Assembly: GCF_008830365.1 (NCBI RefSeq) | Contig: NZ_WBKI01000003.1 | Coordinates: 124,001-188,000, forward strand | Reading direction: 5' to 3' | From: Serratia proteamaculans | GTDB lineage: Bacteria; Pseudomonadota; Gammaproteobacteria; Enterobacterales; Enterobacteriaceae | Length of the DNA: 64,000 bases | Shown here: positions 56,167 to 64,000 of the stretch, piece after piece | How positions within the stretch are numbered: the stretch's first letter is position 1 | Layout: every line of letters starts with the position of its first letter | Program-made: the position numbers and the translations under genes | Notes under the pieces: generated by a model | Seen by the model: the letters and a program-made list of their open reading frames with translations, nothing else | Told to the model about the DNA's origin: nothing | The model's database searches: none

Positions 56167-58982
56167 TAGGCAAATTTACGCTTTTCACCGTCACCGGCTA
56201 CGTTGATCACACAGCGGCCGCAGAGATCTGCATGTTCCGCCACCAGGCCGATATCGGTGGTGTAATGCCAGCAGCGCGGGCACTTCTCACCTTCTGCGGT
56301 GCTGAAGGCGATTTTCAGACCTTTCACCTGTTCTGACGCTTGGGCATCCGCCGGCGCATCGGCCAGAGGTGCAACGCGCGCCGCCGAAGTCAGCAGCACA
56401 AAGCGCAGCTCATCCTGCAGGCTGTTGAGACGCTCAGCCAGTTCGCTATCGGCATACAGCGTTACCGCGGCCTCCAGCGAGCCACCAAGGCGTTTATCGG
56501 CACGCGCCTGCTCCAGTACCTTGTTCACTTCGCCGCGCACTTTCAGCAGCTCGGCCCAGAAGCTATCGTTCATGCCTTCGCCTTCAGCCAGACCGAACAG
56601 GCCGTCGTACCACTCTTCAGTGAACACGTACTGCGCGCGTTTGCCCGGCAGGAAAGCCCAGATTTCATCGGCTGTGAACGACATGATCGGTGCCATCCAG
56701 CGCACCAGCGCTTCTGCGATATGGAACAAGGCAGTCTGGCAGCTGCGGCGGGCGACGCTGTCGCTCTTCGCGGTGTACTGGCGGTCCTTGATGATATCCA
56801 GATAGAAGGAGCCCATCTCGACCGAACAGAACTGCATCAGGCGCTGTACCACTTCATGGAAATCATAGTTGGCGTAAGCCTGTTCGATATCCTGCTGCGC
56901 CGCCAGTGCGCGGCCCACAGCCCAGCGATCCAGTACTACCATCTCTTCCGGTGCCACGCAGTCGGTGCTCGGCTCAAACCCGTTCAGGTTGGCCAGCAGG
57001 AAGCGCGCGGTGTTACGGATACGACGATAAGAATCGGCAGAGCGTTTCAGGATCTCATCTGACACCGCGATCTCGCCGGTGTAGTCGGTAGAGGCTACCC
57101 ACAGACGCAGGATGTCGCCGCCCAGCTTGTTCATCACGTCTTGTGGACTGATGGTGTTGCCGATCGACTTGGACATCTTGCGGCCCTGACCGTCCACGGT
57201 GAAACCATGGGTCAGAACTTCTTTATACGGCGCCTTGCCTTTCATCGCGGTGGAGATCATCAGTGATGACATAAACCAGCCGCGGTGTTGGTCAGAACCT
57301 TCCAGATACATGTCGGCACCATGACCATTGAACTCAGGGCGCACGTCGACCACGGAAGAGTGGGTCGAACCGGAGTCGAACCATACGTCCAGGGTATCAG
57401 GCACTTTCACGTAGTCGGCAGCATCCGCACCGAGAATATCGGCCGCGTCCAGATCCCACCAGGCCTGAATACCGTCCTGCTCAACGCGCTTGGCCACTTC
57501 TTCCATCAGCTCGACGCTACGTGGGTGCAGTTGCTCAGTGTCTTTGTGCACGAACAGTGACATCGGTACGCCCCAGGTACGCTGACGCGAAATACACCAG
57601 TCCGGACGGTTGGCGACCATGGTTTCGATACGTGCCTGACCCCACTCAGGGATCCACTGCACGCCTTTGATCTCTTCCAGTGACTGCTTGCGCAGGCCTT
57701 TCTGATCCATGCTAATGAACCACTGAGGCGTAGCACGGAAGATGATCGGCGTTTTGTGGCGCCAGCAGCATGGGTAGCTGTGAACCAGTTTTTCCACGTG
57801 CAGCAGTGCGCCTTTCTCACGCAGCAGCTCAACGATCAGATCGTTGGCCTTGAAAACAAACTTGCCATCCAGCAGCGGATGGGTGCCGGTCAGGTAGCAG
57901 CCGTTCGGCCCCACCGGGTTGGCGATTTCCAAACCGTATTTCTGGCTGATGACAAAGTCATCCGGACCGTGACCGCCTGCGGTGTGTACCGCACCGGTAC
58001 CGGCATCCAGCGTCACGTGCTCACCCATGATCGCCGGCACATCGAAGCCCATGAACGGGTGTTCGAAACGCATCAGTTCCAGATCGGCACCTTTGCAGCC
58101 GCCCAACACTTCCCAATGGGTAATGCCGGCGCGCTTCATCACGCTTTCCACCAGTTCGGCCGCCAGGATCAGGCATTGGCCTTCAACCTGAACCAACTGA
58201 TACGCAAATTCAGGGTGCAGCGAGATGGCGCGGTTAGCCGGCAGCGTCCACGGGGTGGTGGTCCAGATAACCAAAGAAACCGGACCGTTAAAGTTGGCCA
58301 CGGCAAACTTGGCCGCCACGGCAGCCGCGTCAACCGCGTGGAAAGCCACATCAATAGACGGCGAAGTTTTGTCGTAATACTCAACTTCCGCTTCCGCCAG
58401 TGAAGAACGGCAATCGGTACACCAGTGCACCGGCTTGGCACCTTTCAACAGGTGGCCATTGCTGATGATTTTACCCAGCGCGCGGATAATATTGGCTTCG
58501 GTTTTGAAGTCCATGGTCAGGTACGGGTGATCCCAGTCCCCCAGCACGCCCAGACGGATGAAGTCTTTCTTCTGACCTTCAACCTGTTCTGCGGCGTACT
58601 CACGGCACTTGATACGGAATTCTGCCGCGGTGAGTTTTTCACCCGGCTTGCCGTACAGTTGCTCGACCTTCAGTTCGATCGGCAAGCCGTGGCAGTCCCA
58701 ACCCGGAATGTAAGGCGAGTCGAAACCGGACATCCCTTTCGACTTGATAATAATGTCTTTGAGAATCTTGTTAACCGAGTGACCAATGTGAATGCTGCCA
58801 TTCGCATACGGAGGGCCGTCATGCAGAATGAAGGATTTTTTGCCCTTTTTGGCAGTACGAATAATCCCGTACAGATCCTGTTCATACCAACGTTGCAGCA
58901 TGCCAGGTTCACGCTTGGCCAGATCGCCACGCATCGGGAACCCTGTTTCCGGCAAGTTCAGGGTATTCTTGTAGTCACTCAT
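56166..58982 (-). CDS. ileS: Isoleucyl-tRNA synthetase
   Basis: Class I synthetase charging tRNA-Ile. The 938-residue length is the E. coli length. Seen: GSIHIGH with HIGH at 65-68, the CP1 editing domain, KMSKS in [12 protein letters not shown] near residue 600, and a C-terminal zinc site with CPRCWHY and CGRC. It is the bacterial mupirocin-sensitive type by length and motifs. It follows ribF by 32 bases. Confidence 0.98.
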   Translation of the reverse strand: MSDYKNTLNLPETGFPMRGDLAKREPGMLQRWYEQDLYGIIRTAKKGKKSFILHDGPPYANGSIHIGHSVNKILKDIIIKSKGMSGFDSPYIPGWDCHGLPIELKVEQLYGKPGEKLTAAEFRIKCREYAAEQVEGQKKDFIRLGVLGDWDHPYLTMDFKTEANIIRALGKIISNGHLLKGAKPVHWCTDCRSSLAEAEVEYYDKTSPSIDVAFHAVDAAAVAAKFAVANFNGPVSLVIWTTTPWTLPANRAISLHPEFAYQLVQVEGQCLILAAELVESVMKRAGITHWEVLGGCKGADLELMRFEHPFMGFDVPAIMGEHVTLDAGTGAVHTAGGHGPDDFVISQKYGLEIANPVGPNGCYLTGTHPLLDGKFVFKANDLIVELLREKGALLHVEKLVHSYPCCWRHKTPIIFRATPQWFISMDQKGLRKQSLEEIKGVQWIPEWGQARIETMVANRPDWCISRQRTWGVPMSLFVHKDTEQLHPRSVELMEEVAKRVEQDGIQAWWDLDAADILGADAADYVKVPDTLDVWFDSGSTHSSVVDVRPEFNGHGADMYLEGSDQHRGWFMSSLMISTAMKGKAPYKEVLTHGFTVDGQGRKMSKSIGNTISPQDVMNKLGGDILRLWVASTDYTGEIAVSDEILKRSADSYRRIRNTARFLLANLNGFEPSTDCVAPEEMVVLDRWAVGRALAAQQDIEQAYANYDFHEVVQRLMQFCSVEMGSFYLDIIKDRQYTAKSDSVARRSCQTALFHIAEALVRWMAPIMSFTADEIWAFLPGKRAQYVFTEEWYDGLFGLAEGEGMNDSFWAELLKVRGEVNKVLEQARADKRLGGSLEAAVTLYADSELAERLNSLQDELRFVLLTSAARVAPLADAPADAQASEQVKGLKIAFSTAEGEKCPRCWHYTTDIGLVAEHADLCGRCVINVAGDGEKRKFA

Positions 58983-59014
58983 TAGATTCTCGGTTCCGTT
59001 TTCGGCTATAGAGA

Positions 59015-59953
59015 TTAAACCGGTGTCTGTAGCCCGAAGAACTTCCGGGCCGTCACCACATCATTGGCGATTTGCTGCTTCAGCGCATCGAGCGAAGCAA
59101 AACGCTGTTCATTGCGCAATTTCGCGCGGAGCACCACGTCAATATGGCGCCCGTAAAGATCCATTGTGACATCCAGCAGATGGACTTCCAGCTGCTGTCG
59201 CACGCCGGCAACGGTTGGGCGTGTACCAATATTGGCCACGCCGGGGAGCGGTTCAGGCCCCAGGCCATAAACTTCTACCGCATAGACCCCTTTCACCGGG
59301 GCAACCAGGCGTTTCAGCGGCAGGTTGGCGGTGGGAAAACCGATGGTACGGCCCAGTTCATCGCCGTGCACCACCCGACCAGAAATACTGTACGGGTGGC
59401 CCAGCAGCGTTTCGGCCAATGCCAGGTCGTCATCGCGCAGCGCATTGCGAATCGCCGTGCTGCTGATACGTTGATCGCCCTCGCGGAAGGTCGGCGTGCT
59501 GATCACTTCAAAACCATATTCTTTACCGGCTTTTTGCAATAGCGGAAAATCGCCCTGGCGGGTAGCGCCAAAGCGAAAATCATCCCCGACCATCAGGAAT
59601 TTCACCCCCAGTTTCTCCACCAACAGTTCGGCAACGAAAGCCTGCGCCGTGTTGGCAGCGAAACGCGGGTCGAACTTGACGCACAACAGGTAGTCAACAC
59701 CCGCCTGCGCCAGGTATTTGGCCTTGTCACGCAAACGCGTGAGACGGGCCGGTGCCTTGTCCGCTGCAAACATTTCCAGCGGCTGCGGCTCAAAGATCAT
59801 GACCATCACTGGCAGCCCGAGGCGGTGCCCCTCTTGTTTCAGCTGCTCCAGCAACGCTTGGTGACCGCGGTGTACGCCGTCAAAGTTGCCGATGGTGAGC
59901 ACGCAACCATGGTGGCGTGCCCGGATATTGTGAATGCCGCGAATTAGCTCCAT
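59015..59953 (-). CDS. ribF: Bifunctional riboflavin kinase / FAD synthetase
   Basis: Phosphorylates riboflavin to FMN and adenylylates FMN to FAD. Length is 312 residues (E. coli 313). Seen: the adenylyltransferase motif [19 protein letters not shown] near the start, [11 protein letters not shown] at the end of that domain and the kinase [20 protein letters not shown]. First gene of the ribF-ileS-lspA-fkpB-ispH run, divergent from rpsT. Confidence 0.97.
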   Translation of the reverse strand: MELIRGIHNIRARHHGCVLTIGNFDGVHRGHQALLEQLKQEGHRLGLPVMVMIFEPQPLEMFAADKAPARLTRLRDKAKYLAQAGVDYLLCVKFDPRFAANTAQAFVAELLVEKLGVKFLMVGDDFRFGATRQGDFPLLQKAGKEYGFEVISTPTFREGDQRISSTAIRNALRDDDLALAETLLGHPYSISGRVVHGDELGRTIGFPTANLPLKRLVAPVKGVYAVEVYGLGPEPLPGVANIGTRPTVAGVRQQLEVHLLDVTMDLYGRHIDVVLRAKLRNEQRFASLDALKQQIANDVVTARKFFGLQTPV

Positions 59954-60266
59954 AGCTGGCTCAAAACAGTGGAAATCGCCGGATTATACCTTGTACAGCG
60001 GTTAAGGTTAACCCGCGATTGGTGCCTTTATGTAATAGACATACCATACCGGAGATAATCTGCAGGTGAAACGCCCTAACCGCAGTTTATCCGGCGACAC
60101 AAAGCTGATTATCGACCGCGACCAACAGCTTGCGGCCAATACGGCAACTCATTGGCGAATTTTCTCGCGAAACACTGTATTCCCATGACCGAAGCTGGTA
60201 AAATCCTGCCCCATCACAACGTAGCAAGTGCCGCCAGTACAAACGGCGCTTATTTGCACAAATCCG
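59954..60266. promoter_or_regulatory. ribF/rpsT divergent region
   Basis: About 310 non-coding bases with promoters on both sides: ribF-ileS to the left and probably an upstream rpsT promoter. No gene or repeat was recognised. Confidence 0.5.
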
Positions 60267-60295
60267 TTGACAAACGAAGACTAAAAGGGGATATT
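60267..60295 (+). promoter_or_regulatory. rpsT promoter (proximal)
   Basis: TTGACA at 60267-60272, a 17-base spacer and GATATT at 60290-60295 make a near-consensus sigma-70 promoter. A start near 60302 would give a leader of about 42 bases. Confidence 0.8.
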
Positions 60296-60343
60296 CCTCG
60301 GCCTTCGAATTGTCCTCAATAGAATATATTTGGGAGTTGGACC

Positions 60344-60607
60344 TTGGCTAATATCAAATCAGCTAAGAAACGCGCCGTACAGTCTGAGAAACGTCGTAAG
60401 CACAACGCTAGCGGCCGCTCAATGATGCGTACCTACATCAAGAAAGTAGAAGTTGCTATCGCAACTGGCGACAAAGAAGCTGCAAAAAATGCATTCCTCG
60501 TGATGCAACCAATCGTGGACCGCAAGGCAGCTAAAGGCCTGATCCACAAAAATAAAGCTGCACGCCATAAGTCAAATCTGACTGCGCGTATCAACGCAAT
60601 GCAATAA
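60344..60607 (+). CDS. rpsT: 30S ribosomal protein S20
   Basis: Primary-binding protein of the 30S body. The 87-residue length is the E. coli length, highly basic, beginning [17 protein letters not shown] after the initiator. The start codon is TTG at 60344 with GGGAG about seven bases upstream; a UUG start is also known for E. coli rpsT, where it is linked to translational autoregulation. A strong terminator follows. Confidence 0.98.
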   Translation: MANIKSAKKRAVQSEKRRKHNASGRSMMRTYIKKVEVAIATGDKEAAKNAFLVMQPIVDRKAAKGLIHKNKAARHKSNLTARINAMQ

Positions 60608-60628
60608 GCATTACGTTGTCAGCTTGAT

Positions 60629-60657
60629 AAAAAAACCGGCTTAGGCCGGTTTTTTTA
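60629..60657. terminator. Bidirectional terminator between rpsT and nhaR
   Basis: AAAAAACCGGC-TTAG-GCCGGTTTTTTT has T-runs on both strands, serving rpsT and nhaR. Confidence 0.92.
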
Positions 60658-60674
60658 CGTCTGCAATACCCGCT

Positions 60675-61574
60675 CTAGTAAGCAAACAACGCAGAGAAGT
60701 CCTTGTTACACACCCGCTGTACCGCCGGATGCTGGATCATGCGCTCGGCAAAGATGATGTAGTACTCTTCCTGCACGCTATCAATACGCCCAATCTCCAC
60801 CACGTCATCATCGTTATAGGTATCCTGCGCATACAGCGTCGGTGCAACGAAGATCGCGTTGTGGTACATGCCGAAGGTCTTCATCAGGGCCGCATCATCA
60901 AATTCGCCCAGGATCTCGACCTGAATGCCCTGGGTGTTAAACCAGTTCAGTAATTTACGGCCCAGCATCGAACGCCGACCGGGGATCAGCAATTTTCGCT
61001 GTTCCAGGCAAGCGGGGAACGGCAGATCTGGCGCCGGCTGGCGGCAAAAGAAGCTGATGCCGCATTCACCCAGCTTGAGCGAGAACAACCCTTCCTGCTG
61101 GCTGGAGTCCACCGGGCAGTCTGACAGGATCATGTCAAGCTTATGCTGACTGAGCTGTTCCAGCAGCATCTCGTGCGTCGACTCGAAACAACGCAGGTGA
61201 ATTTGCTCATTATCCACCACTACCGCCGTCTCCAGCACCTGGCTCACCAAACGTTTGGACAGCGCATCCGCAACCCCGACGTCGAACAACAGGTTAGATT
61301 CCTTGCGGTAATTAACGATATCCAGCATTTCCTGGCTGAGCATAAACATCTTGTCGGCATAGCGGAAAACCAGTTGCCCCAATTCGGATGGCACCAGCCC
61401 ACGCCCCTGACGCTTGAACAGCTTGCCGTCCAAACGTTCTTCCAGCGCTTTGATCTGGCCGGTGATGGTCTGCGGTGTCAGAAATAAGGCTTCGGCGGCG
61501 CCGACCACCGAACCTTCCTTGCAGACCTGCCAGAAGTAGTAAAGGTGATTAAAGTTGATATGCGACATCCTCAC
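60675..61574 (-). CDS. nhaR: LysR-family sodium-responsive activator NhaR
   Basis: Activates nhaA in response to sodium. Length is 299 residues (E. coli 301). Seen: [45 protein letters not shown] helix-turn-helix domain and the very conserved FECF-like block [27 protein letters not shown]. The GTG at 61574 gives the E. coli-type N-terminus (one residue plus MSHIN); an ATG at 61568 is an alternative. It follows nhaA in the same direction. Confidence 0.96.
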   Translation of the reverse strand: MRMSHINFNHLYYFWQVCKEGSVVGAAEALFLTPQTITGQIKALEERLDGKLFKRQGRGLVPSELGQLVFRYADKMFMLSQEMLDIVNYRKESNLLFDVGVADALSKRLVSQVLETAVVVDNEQIHLRCFESTHEMLLEQLSQHKLDMILSDCPVDSSQQEGLFSLKLGECGISFFCRQPAPDLPFPACLEQRKLLIPGRRSMLGRKLLNWFNTQGIQVEILGEFDDAALMKTFGMYHNAIFVAPTLYAQDTYNDDDVVEIGRIDSVQEEYYIIFAERMIQHPAVQRVCNKDFSALFAY

Positions 61575-61767
61575 GAGGTGCTCTCCTTAACATTTCGTCA
61601 TGGCGGCGATCGGCCGTGACGAGCGACTAATGTCCTTTCCCTGTTTCAGACAATCTGTTGCTGCATTCGTCCCAAACAGAACGGCCGAAGCTGTGCATAT
61701 TTTATCCTGCACAGCTCCGACCAGCTATTGTAGAGTGTCCCCACGAACAGGGGATCCCCTAAAAGGG

Positions 61768-62934
61768 TTATCTGACTCGCGGTAACGACATACGCAACAG
61801 ACCGTACCCGACCACCGCCGCCGTGGTTGATCCAATCAGAATGCCCAGCCGCGAATAGGTGCTTAGTACAACATCCGCATCGCCAAACGCCAGCGAAGCG
61901 ATAAAGATCGACATGGTAAAACCAATACCACAGAGCACGGAAACGGCAAACACCTGTTTGAAACCAATTCCTTCAGGCAGCTTGGCAATACCCAGTTTCA
62001 CCGCCAACAGGCTGAAAGTGAAGATACCCAACGGCTTACCGATAAACAGGCCCGCTGCGATGCCCACCGGCAACAGTGAGGTCAGCCCGCTCAGTGACAC
62101 GCCCTGCAATGAAACCCCGGCGTTGGCAAAAGCAAACAACGGCAGTATCAGGAACGCCACCCACGGATGCAGCTCATGCTCCAGTGTTTCTGACGGTGAC
62201 GGCCCCTTCTTCACGTTCAGCGGGATCATAAAGCCGATGATGACCCCGGCCAGCGTCGCATGTACCCCGGACTTGAGGATAGCGACCCACAGGACCAGAC
62301 CGACTATCATATACAACGAGGTCTTGCCCACGCCGCGCCAGTTCATAAATGCCAGCACGGCGATAGATGCCGCCGCCACGCCCAACGCCGCCATCGAGAC
62401 TTCGTGGGTATAGAACAGCGCGATAATCACGATCACACCCAGGTCGTCGATGATCGCCAGCGCCAACAGGAACACCTTCAGGCTGGTTGGCACGCGGTTA
62501 CCCAGCAGCGCCATCACCCCGAGGGCAAAGGCAATATCGGTCGCAGCCGGGATCGCCCATCCCTGACGGGTTACCTCATCCGCCCCGTTGAACATCAGAT
62601 AAATCAAAGCCGGTGCCAGCATGCCGCCCAATGCGGCAATCGCCGGGAACACCGCCTTGTCACGCCCGGCCAATGACCCCTGCATCAGCTCACGCTTGAC
62701 CTCCAGCCCGACCACCAGGAAAAAGATCGCCATCAGGCCATCGTTAATCCACAACAGCAACGGCTTGGCAATCTCCAGTGAGGACACTTTTACCATTACC
62801 GGTAAATTGAGGAAGGTGTGATAAATCCCCTGGGCTGGGGTATTGGCCATGATCAACGCGATAATCGCGGCTACGATCAGGATAATGCCGCCCGCGGCTT
62901 CCTGACGTAAAAATTGACGAATGATGTTGGTCAC
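61768..62934 (-). CDS. nhaA: Na+/H+ antiporter NhaA
   Basis: Electrogenic two-proton, one-sodium antiporter for salt and alkaline pH tolerance. Length is 388 residues (as E. coli). Seen: twelve helices, Asp163-Asp164 in [13 protein letters not shown] (ion site), Asp133 in [11 protein letters not shown], and a Lys in the GKPLGI segment. A GTG start at 62934 gives [16 protein letters not shown], the Serratia/Yersinia type N-terminus; the longer frame to 62982 has no counterpart. Confidence 0.95.
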   Translation of the reverse strand: MTNIIRQFLRQEAAGGIILIVAAIIALIMANTPAQGIYHTFLNLPVMVKVSSLEIAKPLLLWINDGLMAIFFLVVGLEVKRELMQGSLAGRDKAVFPAIAALGGMLAPALIYLMFNGADEVTRQGWAIPAATDIAFALGVMALLGNRVPTSLKVFLLALAIIDDLGVIVIIALFYTHEVSMAALGVAAASIAVLAFMNWRGVGKTSLYMIVGLVLWVAILKSGVHATLAGVIIGFMIPLNVKKGPSPSETLEHELHPWVAFLILPLFAFANAGVSLQGVSLSGLTSLLPVGIAAGLFIGKPLGIFTFSLLAVKLGIAKLPEGIGFKQVFAVSVLCGIGFTMSIFIASLAFGDADVVLSTYSRLGILIGSTTAAVVGYGLLRMSLPRVR

Positions 62935-63116
62935 AATACGTCTCTCCAGAGCAGCGCAAGGCATAGACGGCCCTGCAGACAAAGTAATGGAATGAGTATA
63001 GACGGCGAATCACTTCGATAAAATACGTTTATAAATGCTTAAAACATCGTAAAAACCGAGCAATAAGGGATGTATGTCACGCTTTTATTAGGGTTATTAG
63101 ACGAGTCAGAACCAAT

Positions 63117-63143
63117 AAAAAACCCCGGTTTTGACGCCGGGGT
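63117..63143 (-). terminator. dnaJ terminator
   Basis: On the minus strand AACCCCGG-CGTCAAAA-CCGGGGTT runs into TTTTATTGG, about 30 bases after the dnaJ stop. Confidence 0.88.
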
Positions 63144-63171
63144 TATGCAGTACGCTAACGGAAACAGCAGT

Positions 63172-64000
63172 TTAACGCGTCAGGTCATCAAAAAACTTTT
63201 TCACCCCGTCGAAGAAGCTCTTCGAACGCGGGCTGTTTTTGTCACCAGAAGGGCCACCCAGGCTCTCTTCCAATTCCTTCAGCAATTGCTTCTGCTTGTC
63301 GTTCAGGTTAACCGGGGTTTCGACCACCACACGGCACAGCAGGTCACCCTGGCTGCCACCACGTACCGATTTAACACCCTTGCCGCGCATGCGGAACAGT
63401 TTACCCGTCTGCGTCTCTGCCGGTACTTTCAGCTTCACACGGCCATCCAGCGTCGGAACTTCAATCTCGCCGCCCAATGCCGCCATCGCGAAGTTAATCG
63501 GCACTTCACAGTACAGGTTATTGCCTTCACGCTCGAAGATCGGGTGCGCTTTCACCTGAACCTGAACATACAGATCGCCTGCCGGCGCGCCGTGCTCACC
63601 CGCTTCACCCTCACCCGCCAGGCGGATGCGGTCACCGGTATCAACGCCGGCCGGGATTTTCACCGACAGCGTTTTGGCTTTCTCTACCCGGCCGTGGCCG
63701 TGGCAGCTATTGCAAGGGTCTTTGATAATCTGACCGCGACCATGACAGTGCGGACAAGCCTGCTGCACGGTAAAGAAGCCCTGGCGCATCTGCACCTGGC
63801 CCTGCCCGTGACAGGTTGGACAGGTCACCGGCGAGCTGCCTGGCTTCGCGCCGCTGCCGTGGCAAACGTCACACTCTTCCAGCGTCGGGATGCGGATCTC
63901 TTTGGTCACGCCACGAACAGCTTCCTCGAGGGACAGCTCCATGTTGTAGCGCAGATCGGAACCGCGGCTGGCGCGCTGACGGCGGCCACCACCGAAGATG
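63172..64000 (-). CDS. dnaJ: Chaperone DnaJ, C-terminal part (cut by window edge)
   Basis: Hsp40 co-chaperone of DnaK. About 276 C-terminal residues are in the window; the J domain and most of the Gly/Phe region lie beyond it. Seen: the end of the G/F region ([30 protein letters not shown]), four zinc-binding repeats ([32 protein letters not shown]) and the two substrate-binding beta domains ending [31 protein letters not shown]. It lies upstream of nhaA, as in E. coli. Confidence 0.97.
   Translation of the reverse strand, partial: IFGGGRRQRASRGSDLRYNMELSLEEAVRGVTKEIRIPTLEECDVCHGSGAKPGSSPVTCPTCHGQGQVQMRQGFFTVQQACPHCHGRGQIIKDPCNSCHGHGRVEKAKTLSVKIPAGVDTGDRIRLAGEGEAGEHGAPAGDLYVQVQVKAHPIFEREGNNLYCEVPINFAMAALGGEIEVPTLDGRVKLKVPAETQTGKLFRMRGKGVKSVRGGSQGDLLCRVVVETPVNLNDKQKQLLKELEESLGGPSGDKNSPRSKSFFDGVKKFFDDLTR

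Overview
The window is a chromosomal segment of an enterobacterium, most likely Serratia or a close relative. This rests on gene order and on remembered similarity of the proteins to their E. coli and Yersinia counterparts; no search was run. Most of it is the conserved dnaJ-nhaAR-rpsT-ribF-ileS-lspA-fkpB-ispH-dapB-carAB-kefFC-folA-apaHG-rsmA-pdxA-surA-lptD-djlA-rluA-rapA-polB-thiBPQ-sgrR-leuABCD-leuO-ilvI block, read here from ilvI (left) to dnaJ (right). No tRNA, rRNA, CRISPR array, prophage or full insertion sequence was seen.

Left part (1-21 kb): branched-chain amino acid synthesis dominates. The start of ilvI (AHAS III), an extra acyl-CoA synthetase, leuO, the attenuated leuLABCD operon and, further on, the attenuated ivbL-ilvBN operon (AHAS I) lie within 21 kb. 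Between them are a DASS-type anion transporter, the sugar-phosphate stress module (setA, SgrS/SgrT, sgrR) and the thiamine ABC transporter thiBPQ behind a TPP riboswitch. A 124-bp MITE-like repeat has inserted inside this riboswitch. A second copy of the repeat lies behind ilvN.

Middle (21-49 kb): core information and envelope genes. These are polB, rapA, rluA, djlA, the lptD-surA-pdxA-rsmA-apaG-apaH operon, a Tat-exported PhoX-type phosphatase with a candidate Pho box, folA, the yjjP-yjjB exporter pair, a LysE-family exporter, kefF-kefC, carA-carB with an ARG box, and dapB.

Accessory island (49.2-54 kb), between dapB and ispH: the 3' remnant of an IlvD/Edd-family dehydratase, then an operon on the minus strand encoding an isonitrile synthase (PvcA/IsnA family), an Fe(II)/2-oxoglutarate dioxygenase (PvcB/IsnB type) and a GT1 glycosyltransferase. 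A divergent LysR regulator has a perfect palindrome just before its start codon. Gene content and order match the rhabduscin-type pathway for a glycosylated tyrosine-derived vinyl isonitrile. This is the strongest candidate for an unusual system here.

Right end (54-64 kb): ispH, fkpB, lspA, ileS and ribF, then rpsT with a clear promoter and a UUG start, nhaR, nhaA and the 3' part of dnaJ, which is cut by the window edge.
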